From: Sphingomonas sp. TDK1
Lineage (GTDB): Bacteria; Pseudomonadota; Alphaproteobacteria; Sphingomonadales; Sphingomonadaceae
Assembly: GCF_001650735.1 (NCBI RefSeq)
Contig: NZ_LXVY01000004.1
Coordinates: forward strand, 79,533-143,532
Length of the DNA stretch: 64,000 nt
Direction of reading: 5' to 3'
In this document: positions 25,725-37,379 of the stretch, piece by piece
How the letters are laid out: every line of letters begins with the position of its first letter
Numbering within the stretch: position 1 is the first letter of the stretch
Translations under genes and position numbers: made by a program
Notes under the pieces: generated by a model
Databases searched by the model: none
What the model was told of the DNA's origin: nothing
Seen by the model: only the letters and a program-made list of their open reading frames with translations

Positions 25725-26069
25725 CTACTCCCCCTCGCGCAACATGCTCGCCCGCCGCAGCCGCGCCTCCAGATCCTCCACCATGCTTTCCCTGCTCCGG
25801 AACGCATGCTGCAGGTCGCGCTGGCTGAGGGGCATCAGGAACTCGCAGCCGTGGCGGGTGTCCTCGCGCCACACCACCCGCGCCTCGCGCGCGCCGGCGC
25901 CGGACATGCCGATCCAGATCAGCGTGCCCTCGGGCAGTTCGACATCGGCGTTGAACAGGAAGCCGGTGCGCGAGAAATTCTCGACCACCGCGTCGAACGG
26001 GCGGCCGTCCATGCCGCGCACGGTGGTTTCCCGATTCACCAGGAAGCGCACCGCGCCGCGCGCGTCCAT
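25725..26069 (-). CDS. PilZ-domain protein (probable c-di-GMP binding)
   Basis: 114 residues. The PilZ signature is visible: R4-x3-R8 (RGAVR) and an N-x-S-x2-G loop (NFSRTG), where the usual first residue is Asp. It has a single domain with a short C-terminal helix (ESMVEDLEARLRRASM). PilZ proteins bind cyclic di-GMP and alter motility, adhesion or polysaccharide output. The ATG at 26069 is chosen because GGGGAAG directly precedes it; a longer start at 26102 is possible. The C-terminal coding end is duplicated downstream. Confidence 0.78.
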   Translation of the reverse strand: MDARGAVRFLVNRETTVRGMDGRPFDAVVENFSRTGFLFNADVELPEGTLIWIGMSGAGAREARVVWREDTRHGCEFLMPLSQRDLQHAFRSRESMVEDLEARLRRASMLREGE

Positions 26070-26396
26070 GCTTCCCCAAACTTCCAGTCGCGCGACGAGC
26101 ACTCGTGCCTGTTCCCTTGCCCCAGCACACCGGCTCTACGACAAACGGGGTTAACGCCTGACCAACGCGCCGCCGCTTCTTGACGCGGCGCAACATCGCT
26201 GCCATATGCGAAACCACGACGAGGCATTTATATGCAGCGTGATCGGCGGCGCGCCCCTGTTGGGGACCTGCTCCGCTAGGCTCTGCTTCGTCGCTTATCG
26301 GCTTCCCAAATCACGCGGGGCGTCACTTGTTGACCCCGCCTTCGCGTGCGCCCTTTGAAGATGCGTGCGCGCCGGCCGCATCTATAAGGTTTTACC
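26070..26396. other. Divergent intergenic region upstream of the RNA helicase
   Basis: About 330 nt between PilZ and the helicase. It holds the helicase leader, with TATAAG at 26382-26387 close to the ATG. Two tiny reading frames occur (26206-26358, 50 codons, no ribosome site; 26232-26279, 15 codons, GAGG 8 nt upstream). I see no firm RNA gene or operator. A long structured leader would be in keeping with cold-inducible helicases, but this is speculation. Confidence 0.4.
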
Positions 26397-27902
26397 ATGC
26401 AATTCAAAGAACTCGGCCTTTCCGAGACCGTCCTGGCTGCGCTCGCCGCCAAGGGCTATACCGACGCGACGCCGATCCAGGCGCAGTCGATCCCCGCGCT
26501 GCTCGAAGGCCGCGACCTGCTCGGCATCGCGCAGACCGGCACCGGCAAGACCGCGGCGTTCATGCTGCCCTCGATCGATCGCCTGATCGCCAGCGCCAAG
26601 CGTCCGCAGCCGCGCGGCTGCCGCATGCTCGTCCTCGCGCCGACGCGTGAGCTGGCAGCGCAGATCGCCGACAACGCCAAGCATTATGCCAGCGGCACCG
26701 GCCTGCGCATCGCCACCGTGTTCGGCGGCACCTCGGTCCACAAGAACAAGACCGATCTGGCGCGCGGCGTCGACATCCTCGTCGCCACGCCGGGCCGCCT
26801 CGTCGACCTGCTCGACCAGCATTTCCTGATCCTGCTAGGCATCGAGATCCTGGTGCTTGACGAAGCCGACCAGATGCTCGACCTGGGCTTCATCCATGCG
26901 CTGCGCCGCATCGTGAAGGAGCTGCCGACCAAGCGCCAGTCGCTGTTCTTCTCGGCGACCATGCCGAAGACGATCCGCGAGCTGGCCAGCCAGTTCATCC
27001 ACAATCCGGTCGAAGTGAAGGTGACCCCGGTCGCCACCACCGCCGAGCGCGTCGAGCAGTTCGTCACCTATGTGACGCAGGCCGAGAAGCAGGCGCTGCT
27101 GACGATGCAGTTGCGCAACCCGGAGATCGACCGCGCGCTGATCTTCACCCGCACCAAGCATGGTGCCGACCGCGTCGTGCGGCTGCTCGCCGGCAACGGC
27201 ATCGCCGCAAACGCGATCCACGGCAACAAGAGCCAGCCGCAGCGCGAGCGCGCGCTGGGCGAATTCCGCTCGGGCAAGGTCAAGCTGATGGTGGCGACCG
27301 ACATCGCCGCGCGCGGCATCGACGTATCGGGGGTGAGCCATGTGTTCAACTTCGAGCTGCCCAACGTGCCGGAGCAATATGTCCACCGCATCGGCCGCAC
27401 CGCGCGCGCCGGCGCCGACGGCATCGCGATCAGCTACTGCGCCGATGACGAGCGTCCGTACCTGAAGGACATCGAGCGGCTGACCCGCCAGAAGCTCACC
27501 GTGCAGCCGCTGCCGGAGAACTTCATGGCCGAGGCCGACAAGATCAAGTCGACCCGCTCGCCGATGCCGGCGAGCCGCGACGAGCAGAACGGCCGCAACG
27601 GCCGCGCGATGCAGCATGCCTCGGGTCGGCGTGGCGACGGCCAGCCGGGCGGCCGCGGTCGCGGCGGTCCGCGCAGCGATGCGCCGCGTAGCGGCGAGCC
27701 GCGTCGGGCCGAGGGCGGCGCGCGCAGCGACCAACCGCGTCGCGCCGAAGGTGCCGGCCATGCCGGTGCAGGGGCAGGCGCGGGTCGCGGCCCGGGCGCG
27801 CCCAAGCGCAAGTTCAACGCGCGTCCGGCCGGCAGCGGCCAGGGTCGCCCCGGCAGCAATCGCGGCCAGGGCCAGGGCGGCGGTCAGGGTCGCGGGCGCT
27901 GA
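26397..27902 (+). CDS. DEAD-box RNA helicase (RhlE-like)
   Basis: 501 residues. Q motif (FKELGLS ... TPIQAQSIP), Walker A AQTGTGKT at 45-52, PTREL, DEAD at 154-157, SAT at 185-187, and lobe-2 motifs ARGIDV and HRIGRTARAG are all present. From about residue 400 the protein becomes a low-complexity tail of Arg/Gly/Pro repeats, probably RNA-binding and disordered, as in RhlE-type helicases. Likely roles are ribosome assembly and RNA turnover. AAGG lies upstream of the ATG. Confidence 0.93.
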   Translation: MQFKELGLSETVLAALAAKGYTDATPIQAQSIPALLEGRDLLGIAQTGTGKTAAFMLPSIDRLIASAKRPQPRGCRMLVLAPTRELAAQIADNAKHYASGTGLRIATVFGGTSVHKNKTDLARGVDILVATPGRLVDLLDQHFLILLGIEILVLDEADQMLDLGFIHALRRIVKELPTKRQSLFFSATMPKTIRELASQFIHNPVEVKVTPVATTAERVEQFVTYVTQAEKQALLTMQLRNPEIDRALIFTRTKHGADRVVRLLAGNGIAANAIHGNKSQPQRERALGEFRSGKVKLMVATDIAARGIDVSGVSHVFNFELPNVPEQYVHRIGRTARAGADGIAISYCADDERPYLKDIERLTRQKLTVQPLPENFMAEADKIKSTRSPMPASRDEQNGRNGRAMQHASGRRGDGQPGGRGRGGPRSDAPRSGEPRRAEGGARSDQPRRAEGAGHAGAGAGAGRGPGAPKRKFNARPAGSGQGRPGSNRGQGQGGGQGRGR

Positions 27903-27947
27903 CGTCCGCGCGCTTCCCCGACATGGGGAGGCGATCCATGCGAGCAT

Positions 27948-27970
27948 GGTGGAGGGGCCGCGCCGCGAGG
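27948..27970 (+). repeat. 23-nt repeat shared with the PilZ-side cluster
   Basis: The stretch beginning GGTGGAGGGGCC and ending GCCGCGAGG is identical over 23 nt to 25590-25612. It sits 45 nt after the helicase stop. Confidence 0.7.
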
Positions 27971-28127
27971 TGTGGCCCTTCGCGTTTTGCGGCCGGGAGG
28001 ATCGCCGTGCCGTCCCATCGCGGCACGGCTGTATCAAAGCCGGCCATTTACCAATTTCAATAATCTAGCGCCGCCCCCTGCGATCACGATACCGCCCGTG
28101 CAACTCAACGGGTGGGACAGAAAGACA

Positions 28128-28835
28128 ATGCGCACGGCCCTGATGGCGGCAGCTCTTGCATTCGGCGCGATGGCGCCGGCAGCCGCGGACGCGGCGGTGG
28201 TGATCACCGGCGTCGACAGCAATCCCGGCATCCTGATGGCGGACATGATGGTCTACACGCCCGGCAACTTTCTGGGCGCCTGGCCGGGCATGGGCCGCTT
28301 CCTGCTGAGCGGCACCGAAGGCGGCAAGGCCGTCTCGTTCCTCAGCTACTGCATCGATCCCTTCAAGCCGGTAGGCGAAGGCGCGTATGAACGCGCAGGC
28401 ATCGGCTCGGTCCTGGGCGATCCCACCCGCCAGCAGCAGATGCTGACGCTGCTCACCCATTCCGATCTGCTGCTTGCCGCCGAGACGGATCTATCGGGCA
28501 AGCAGACAATCTCCGCCGCGACCCAGCTCGCCGTGTGGGAAATCCTCACCGAAAGCGGCAAGTATGATACGACCGCCGGCGACTTCTACACCTATGGCGG
28601 CAACAGCAATGATGCGCGCAGCCTGGCCAACAGCTATCTTACCCAGGTCACCAGTGGCGGCTGGGCCCCCATTGCCGGCCAACAGCTGCAGGTGCTCTAC
28701 TCGCCCACCCAGCAGAGCCAGGTGTTCCTCACCGCCGTGCCGGAACCGGCCAGCTGGGCGATGATGATCGGCGGCTTCGCCTTCGTCGGCGGCATGCTGC
28801 GTCGCCGCCGCAGCATGGCCTACCGAGTCGCCTGA
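28128..28835 (+). CDS. PEPxxWA-CTERM surface protein with a possible thioester domain
   Basis: 235 residues. Signal peptide (MRTALMAAALAFGAMAPAAADA), secreted body, then the sorting tail: VPEPASWAMMIGG (PEPxxWA at 205-211), hydrophobic helix and RRRR, the alphaproteobacterial variant of exosortase-type signals. The body contains SYCIDP (C75) and ATQLAVWEI (Q133), the spacing and flavour of Cys-Gln thioester domains (TED, Pfam family 'thioester domain'). If correct, the protein could form a covalent adhesion bond. ATG 28128 is chosen as it begins the signal peptide. A strong terminator follows. Confidence 0.82.
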   Translation: MRTALMAAALAFGAMAPAAADAAVVITGVDSNPGILMADMMVYTPGNFLGAWPGMGRFLLSGTEGGKAVSFLSYCIDPFKPVGEGAYERAGIGSVLGDPTRQQQMLTLLTHSDLLLAAETDLSGKQTISAATQLAVWEILTESGKYDTTAGDFYTYGGNSNDARSLANSYLTQVTSGGWAPIAGQQLQVLYSPTQQSQVFLTAVPEPASWAMMIGGFAFVGGMLRRRRSMAYRVA

Positions 28836-28858
28836 GCGCGGCTATCACGCTGAATTCG

Positions 28859-28890
28859 GGGCAGGCGCATGGTTCGCCTGCCCTTTTTCT
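28859..28890 (+). terminator. Rho-independent terminator
   Basis: Perfect 9-bp stem GGGCAGGCG / CGCCTGCCC (28859-28867, 28875-28883) with a 7-nt loop followed by TTTTTCT. It ends the PEPxxWA-CTERM gene transcript. Confidence 0.9.
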
Positions 28891-28998
28891 TTGCCGTTTG
28901 GCGACACACGCAAATGCAGGCATGAAATGCCCGTGTGACGTTTCAGCGACTCGGGTTGCATCCCTTGAACCGCGATGCTAGCAGCCCGGCAACCCATC

Positions 28999-29027
28999 GG
29001 GGGCGCAGTATGCGTCGCCCCCCTTTT
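28999..29027 (+). terminator. Terminator-like hairpin in the atp operon leader
   Basis: GGGGGCG (28999-29005) pairs with CGCCCCC (29016-29022), followed by CTTTT. It lies only 44 nt before the atpH start, downstream of a possible promoter (TTGCAT, 17 nt, TAGCAG at about 28956-28984). It may be a second terminator for the upstream gene or an attenuator for atpHAGDC. Confidence 0.55.
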
Positions 29028-29070
29028 GTGCATGGGGTCACTTCCGACCCTCCGAGAGGAAACGAATCGC

Positions 29071-31165
<2,095 letters not shown>

Positions 31166-31179
31166 GGGACTGCCGCCGG

Positions 31180-32055
31180 ATGGCCAACCTCAAGGAACTC
31201 AAGGGCCGGATCGCCTCGGTCAAGTCGACCCAGAAGATCACCAAGGCCAAGCAGATGGTCGCGGCGGCGAAGCTGCGGAAGGCGCAAGCCGCCGCAGAAG
31301 CCGCGCGCCCCTATGCCCAGCGCCTTGAGGGCGTGGTCGCCAGCCTCGCCAGCAAGGTCGGGGCCAGCGACAATGCGCCGCGTCTCCTCGCCAGCACCGG
31401 CAAGGCGGACACGCAGCTCCTCATCGTCGCCAATGGCGACAAGGGCCTGTCGGGTGCGTTCAACGCCAACATCGTCAAGGCGGCGATCCTCAAGGCCCGC
31501 ACGCTGATCGCCGAGGGCAAGACGGTGAAGTTCTACCTCGTCGGCCGCAAGGGCCGCGCGGTGATCGCCCGTACCTTCCCCGGCATGATCGTCGGCCAGT
31601 TCGACACCACTGCCGTGCGGACGCCGGGGTATGACGAAGCGCGCGCCATCGCCAAGGACGTGACCGACCGCTTCTTCGCGGGCGAGTTCGACGTGGCGAC
31701 GCTGTTCTACTCGCACTTCCGCTCGGCACTGGCCCAGGTGCCGACCGAGCAGCAGCTGATCCCGGTTTCGGTGCCGGAGATGACGGTGGCGAGTGCGGGT
31801 GCTTCGGTCGAGTATGAGCCGGACGAAGAGACGATCCTCGCCGATCTGCTGCCACGCAACCTGACGGTGCAGATCTTCAAGGCGCTGCTGGAAAACCAGG
31901 CCAGCGAGCAGGGCGCGTCGATGACCGCGATGGACAACGCGACGCGCAACGCCGGTGACCTGATCAACCGTCTGACGATCCAGTATAACCGTTCCCGCCA
32001 GGCCGCGATCACGACCGAACTGGTGGAAATCATTTCGGGCGCCGAAGCGCTCTAA
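31180..32055 (+). CDS. atpG: F1F0 ATP synthase gamma subunit
   Basis: 291 residues. The central rotor shaft: N-terminal helix [36 protein letters not shown] and C-terminal helix with [44 protein letters not shown], both strongly conserved and forming the coiled-coil axle. A Rossmann-like middle domain includes [10 protein letters not shown]. Starts 14 nt after atpA. Confidence 0.97.
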   Translation: MANLKELKGRIASVKSTQKITKAKQMVAAAKLRKAQAAAEAARPYAQRLEGVVASLASKVGASDNAPRLLASTGKADTQLLIVANGDKGLSGAFNANIVKAAILKARTLIAEGKTVKFYLVGRKGRAVIARTFPGMIVGQFDTTAVRTPGYDEARAIAKDVTDRFFAGEFDVATLFYSHFRSALAQVPTEQQLIPVSVPEMTVASAGASVEYEPDEETILADLLPRNLTVQIFKALLENQASEQGASMTAMDNATRNAGDLINRLTIQYNRSRQAAITTELVEIISGAEAL

Positions 32056-33555
<1,500 letters not shown>

Positions 33556-33563
33556 GCCACTAC

Positions 33564-33710
33564 TAGCCCCTCCCCTTCAGGGGAGGGGTTGGGGTGGGGC
33601 GCGAGCGCAAGCGAGCGTCCCGTACTAGCCCCAAATGGCGACGCCGGGGGCATCGAGCCCCCGCCGCCGCATCCCCACCCCTTCCCCCTCCCCTGAAGGG
33701 GAGGGGCTTA
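33564..33710. repeat. Long composite inverted repeat between atpD and atpC
   Basis: Arm one (33564-33599) holds the hairpin CCCCTCCCC-TTCA-GGGGAGGGG followed by TTGGGGTGGGG. Arm two (33673-33710) is its near-perfect inverted copy (CCCCACCCC ... CCCCTCCCC-TGAA-GGGGAGGGG). About 70 nt lie between the arms. It resembles a MITE-like element inserted within an essential operon. The same core recurs at 63911. Confidence 0.85.
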
Positions 33711-33721
33711 GGATAGAGAAC

Positions 33722-33973
33722 ATGCTGCACTTCGAACTCGTCACCCCGGAACGTCTCGTCCGCTCGGAAGAGGTCCATATGGTCGTCGTCCCCGGCAGCG
33801 AGGGCGATTTCGGCGTGCTGGAAGGCCATGCGCCGATCATGTCGACGATCCGCGACGGCAATATCGAACTCTATAAGGCGGGTTCGACCACGCCCGAGCT
33901 GATCCGCGTCGAAGGGGGTTTCGCCGAGGTCAACGAGCGCGGTCTCACCGTGCTGGCCGAACGCGCCGAATAA
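33722..33973 (+). CDS. atpC: F1F0 ATP synthase epsilon subunit, short form
   Basis: 83 residues. Only the N-terminal beta-sandwich domain is present ([39 protein letters not shown] ... ). The C-terminal helical hairpin that inhibits ATP hydrolysis in E. coli (about 50 more residues) is missing, and the gene stops cleanly. Alphaproteobacteria use the separate zeta inhibitor instead, which fits. The ATG at 33722 follows the repeat element with only GGATAGAGAA between them. Confidence 0.92.
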   Translation: MLHFELVTPERLVRSEEVHMVVVPGSEGDFGVLEGHAPIMSTIRDGNIELYKAGSTTPELIRVEGGFAEVNERGLTVLAERAE

Positions 33974-33998
33974 GCGCACGCACCGAACAACAGTTCGA

Positions 33999-34022
33999 GG
34001 GGGCCCCAGGGCCCCCTTTTTT
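33999..34022 (+). terminator. Rho-independent terminator of the atp operon
   Basis: GGGGGCCC and GGGCCCCC form a tight G/C stem (33999-34016), followed by six T residues (34017-34022). It lies 26 nt after the atpC stop. Confidence 0.93.
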
Positions 34023-34322
34023 GTGCGTGCGCGCGGCTGGCGGGGCCGGAGGTGGCACGGCCATTCTCGCCCCCGGCCTTCCCTTCCAGCGACGCCAGCC
34101 CCCCCCCAGCGGCGCAGCCAAGGCGCGCCGGGCCCAGGCCATCGGTGCGTTCTGGCGCTCCCTGTGCGCCCTGCCTGCGCGGCGCCCTGCCCGCCGGCAT
34201 GCCGCTCGGACCTGACAGCGCCCGGTACGGCCCTTGCCAGCGATGGAGCCGGCGCATGGCAGCGGATGCGCTCCGACCGCCTCGAAGCGACGGGGCATGG
34301 CCGCAGAGACCTTAGCGCCACC
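34023..34322. other. G+C-rich intergenic stretch without recognisable genes
   Basis: About 300 nt of very G+C-rich sequence between the atp terminator and the next bidirectional terminator. Several frames stay open on both strands, but their predicted peptides are low-complexity Arg/Pro/Ala and lack ribosome sites, so I treat it as non-coding. No RNA gene was recognised. Confidence 0.5.
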
Positions 34323-34371
34323 GATACAAAAAGGCCGGACGCGATCCCGTCGCGCCCGGCCTTTTTGTATC
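34323..34371. terminator. Bidirectional terminator
   Basis: GATACAAAAAGGCCGG and its complement CCGGCCTTTTTGTATC flank CGCGA/TCGCG, giving a long stem with an A-run on one side and a T-run on the other. It can end transcription from the left and of the minus-strand M16 peptidase gene from the right. Confidence 0.92.
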
Positions 34372-34390
34372 CATACTGTCCCTACCGGGG

Positions 34391-37258
34391 TTACTTCGCC
34401 GCCTTCTCCGGCAGCACCACCATCGTCCAGTCCTTGTCCGGCCGCAAATATTTGGCGGCGAGCGCCTGGAGTTCGGCCGGGGTGGTCGCGGCATAATCCT
34501 TCGCCAGGCTGCGCATGCCGGTGATCCGTGCCGGATCCTGCGTGCCGCCCTCCACCAGGTTCATCCAGAACATGTTGCCGCTCGACATGCGGAGAAGCTG
34601 CTGCTTGAGCGGCGTCAGCGCGCGGTTGAGCTCGTCGGCGTCGATCGGCTTCGCCACCAGGTCCGCCGCGATGTCGCGGGCGAGCTTGAAGAAGAAGTCG
34701 GTCTTGTCCGGCGGCACCATGCCCAGCGCGGCGATCTTGCCGCCGGCGGCCAAGCCCAGCGGCCAGTCGCTCATCACATTGGGCGAATAGCTCACGCCCG
34801 CCTGGATGCGCAGCTGCTCGATCAGCCGGTCGCGGAACACAGCGGTAAGGATCTCGAGCTTGCGGCTCTCGGCGAGGCCGGCACTGCCGCCGCCCGTCGG
34901 CCAGGCGATCACCGCCGCGGCCTGGTCCACCGCGCCGGTATGGGTGCGCACCACCGGCGTCGCGACATGCGCGGGGAAGCGCACCGGCGCGCCGCTTTCC
35001 GCACCCGGGCCGCGCGACTTCAGCGCGCCGAAGCTCGCCGCCACCGCCTGCACCGTCGCATCGGCATTCATGTCGCCGAAGATATCGACCTCGATCGGGC
35101 CGGTCTGGAGGATCGGCTCCCAGAAGGCGCGGAACGCCTGCGGGGTGAGCGCGGTCACTTCCTCGCGGCTCGGCACGCCCCAGCGGGGATCGCCGTCGTG
35201 CAGCAGCACGTCGAGGTCGCGGCCGAGGACCGCGTCCGGCGAGGCCGAGAGGCCGGCATAGGAGGCCAGCGTCGCCGCCTTGGCGCGGGTGATCGGGTTG
35301 GGGTCCCAGCCCGGCGCGGCCAGCTTGGTCGCGAACAGGCGGAGCTGGTCGGCAAGGTCCTGCTTGTTGGTCTGCGCCTGGAAGACGAAGGCGTCCTCCT
35401 CGATGTCGAAGCCAAGGCCGATCTGGCGGTTGCCGGTCAGCGCGTCGAGCTCCTCCTGGCCGAACTTGCCGATGCCGCTGGCCATCAGCGCGGTCTTGCC
35501 GGCCCAGGCCGGCACGCGCTTGTCACCCGGCAGCGCCCGCAGGCCCCGGCCGAAGCGGATGTTGACCCAGACCTTGCCGGTTTCGGACTGGTCCTCGCGC
35601 ATCAGCAGCTTGACGCCGTTGGCGAAGGTGACCTGATCGATGGCGATATCCGGATCAACGCGCGTGCGCTCGACCACCTTGCCCGGCGCGCCGAGGCGCG
35701 GCAGCTGGTCGAACTTCACGTTCAGCGTACGGCGCTTCATCGCCGCCGCCTTCACGTCCGCCTGGAGCGCGGTCGTCACCTTGCGGACGACATCGGGATC
35801 GGGCGCATGGGTGTTGACGAGCGCGCGCGTCGCAGTGCCCTCGAACACCTTCTTGGCCGAGGCCTGCACCGCCGCCGGCGTGAACATGCGCGCGGCGATC
35901 GCGCCCTTGAAGATCGCATAGGAGGCTTCGGGCGTCGTCACCGTCTCGTTGATGTCGACGGCCTGGACGAGATCGTCCGCCAGCGACACGGCCGATTCGA
36001 CCGGCGCGGTGGAGATGCGGTTGCGCATCACCGCATCGATCTCGCCGAGCTCGCGGTCGATCTCCGCCTGGCTGGGCGGGGCGGCCATCAGCTCGGCAGC
36101 GGTGGCGCGGACATCGCGCAGCGCGCTTTCCCAGTCGTCGCCGGTGGGCAGCACGGTCAGCGTCGTGACGTTCGCCGAGCGGGCGATATCGTCGAGATCC
36201 GCGCCCGCCCCGATGAACGAGGCGCCGCCGCGCGCGCGCGATTCGAGGCGACGGTTGAGAATGCGGATCGCCACCATGTCGATCATGCGCTTCTGGTTGA
36301 AGATCACCGTGTCGGCATAGACCGTCCACGGCCGCACGATCGCCATCAGCGCCACCGGCTGCAGCGCCGGCTCGACGATGCTCGCGGCGATCGGATGATC
36401 GGCCTCGGGCTTGCCGAAATCGGGGGTCTTGGGCGCCTCGCCCTTGCCCTGCCAGCTCGAGAAATATTTGTTGATCATCGCCTCGAGGATCGCGGGATCG
36501 ACATCGCCGATCGCGATCACCGTGGCGCGCTCCGGGCGGTACCAGCGATCGTGGAACGCCTGGACGCTGGCCGGCGTGGCGGCATTGAGCGCCTCGACGG
36601 TGCCGATCGGCTCGCGATCGGCGAGCAGCTGGCCGGCGAAGATCAGCTGGTACAGCGCGTCCTGCATCCGCTTCTGCGGCGCGGGCTGCTCGCGCCCCTC
36701 GGCGAGCACCACCGGGCGCTCGGCGGTGAGCGACGCCTGGGTGATCGCCGGCGCGGCCATCATGCCGGAGAGGATCTTGAAGCTCTCGTCCAGCCCTTCC
36801 GGCGTCGCGTTGGGCAGATCGAGCTTGTAGGTGGTGCTGATGAAGGTGGTCGCAGCGTTGCTGTCCGAGCCGAAGGTGACGCCCAGGCGCTGCCAGATCC
36901 GCTTCGAATCGCCGTCCGGCACATAGGTCGAGCCGCGGAAGCTGAGATGTTCGAGCAGGTGCGCGAAACCGCGCTCCGAGTCGCGCTCCATCAGCGAGCC
37001 CGCATCGATGCGGACGCGGATCGAGATCTGCCCCGGCGGCACGCCGTTCTTGCGCACCGCATAGCGCACGCCGTTGGAAAGCCGCCCGAACTTCCATTTA
37101 TCGTCATGGACGAGGTCGCTGCCCTTGTAGAGCCAGGGATCCTCGGCGGTCTGGACGCCCTCGGGCCGGCCTTGCGCCAGCACCGGCGTGGGCAGCGAAG
37201 GAGCAGCGAGTGCAAGGAGAAGCAGGGCGAAGCGCGGCATGCGCGGACGTGAGAACAT
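34391..37258 (-). CDS. M16-family zinc metallopeptidase (secreted, two-domain)
   Basis: 955 residues from the ATG at 37258. Signal peptide (MPRFALLLLALAAPSLPTPVLAQ). The inverted zinc motif HLLEH is at 100-104 (GFAHLLEHLSFRG), with the downstream Glu near 180, as in pitrilysin/insulinase. A second, inactive M16 half starts about residue 530. It is likely periplasmic, degrading peptides; the substrate is unknown. The gene is bounded by the bidirectional terminator. Divergent from the Asp/Asn hydroxylase. Confidence 0.92.
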   Translation of the reverse strand: MFSRPRMPRFALLLLALAAPSLPTPVLAQGRPEGVQTAEDPWLYKGSDLVHDDKWKFGRLSNGVRYAVRKNGVPPGQISIRVRIDAGSLMERDSERGFAHLLEHLSFRGSTYVPDGDSKRIWQRLGVTFGSDSNAATTFISTTYKLDLPNATPEGLDESFKILSGMMAAPAITQASLTAERPVVLAEGREQPAPQKRMQDALYQLIFAGQLLADREPIGTVEALNAATPASVQAFHDRWYRPERATVIAIGDVDPAILEAMINKYFSSWQGKGEAPKTPDFGKPEADHPIAASIVEPALQPVALMAIVRPWTVYADTVIFNQKRMIDMVAIRILNRRLESRARGGASFIGAGADLDDIARSANVTTLTVLPTGDDWESALRDVRATAAELMAAPPSQAEIDRELGEIDAVMRNRISTAPVESAVSLADDLVQAVDINETVTTPEASYAIFKGAIAARMFTPAAVQASAKKVFEGTATRALVNTHAPDPDVVRKVTTALQADVKAAAMKRRTLNVKFDQLPRLGAPGKVVERTRVDPDIAIDQVTFANGVKLLMREDQSETGKVWVNIRFGRGLRALPGDKRVPAWAGKTALMASGIGKFGQEELDALTGNRQIGLGFDIEEDAFVFQAQTNKQDLADQLRLFATKLAAPGWDPNPITRAKAATLASYAGLSASPDAVLGRDLDVLLHDGDPRWGVPSREEVTALTPQAFRAFWEPILQTGPIEVDIFGDMNADATVQAVAASFGALKSRGPGAESGAPVRFPAHVATPVVRTHTGAVDQAAAVIAWPTGGGSAGLAESRKLEILTAVFRDRLIEQLRIQAGVSYSPNVMSDWPLGLAAGGKIAALGMVPPDKTDFFFKLARDIAADLVAKPIDADELNRALTPLKQQLLRMSSGNMFWMNLVEGGTQDPARITGMRSLAKDYAATTPAELQALAAKYLRPDKDWTMVVLPEKAAK

Positions 37259-37379
37259 GAAGCCCTTTCTAGAGGCGAGTTGGTCGCCTTGCCACCGGCA
37301 ACCTTTCTGCCGGATGTACGCCACAAGAATCCATCCCGACGCCATGTTTTGGACCCAAGTGACGGCCTAGATCCAGGGC

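Noticed and set aside
26206..26358. 50-codon Cys-containing frame in the helicase leader
   Set aside because: No ribosome site, not membrane-like, no family; kept only as a note in the intergenic entry.
34023..34496. Overlapping frames on both strands between atpC and the M16 gene
   Set aside because: Low-complexity Arg/Pro/Ala peptides crossing a strong terminator; no ribosome sites.
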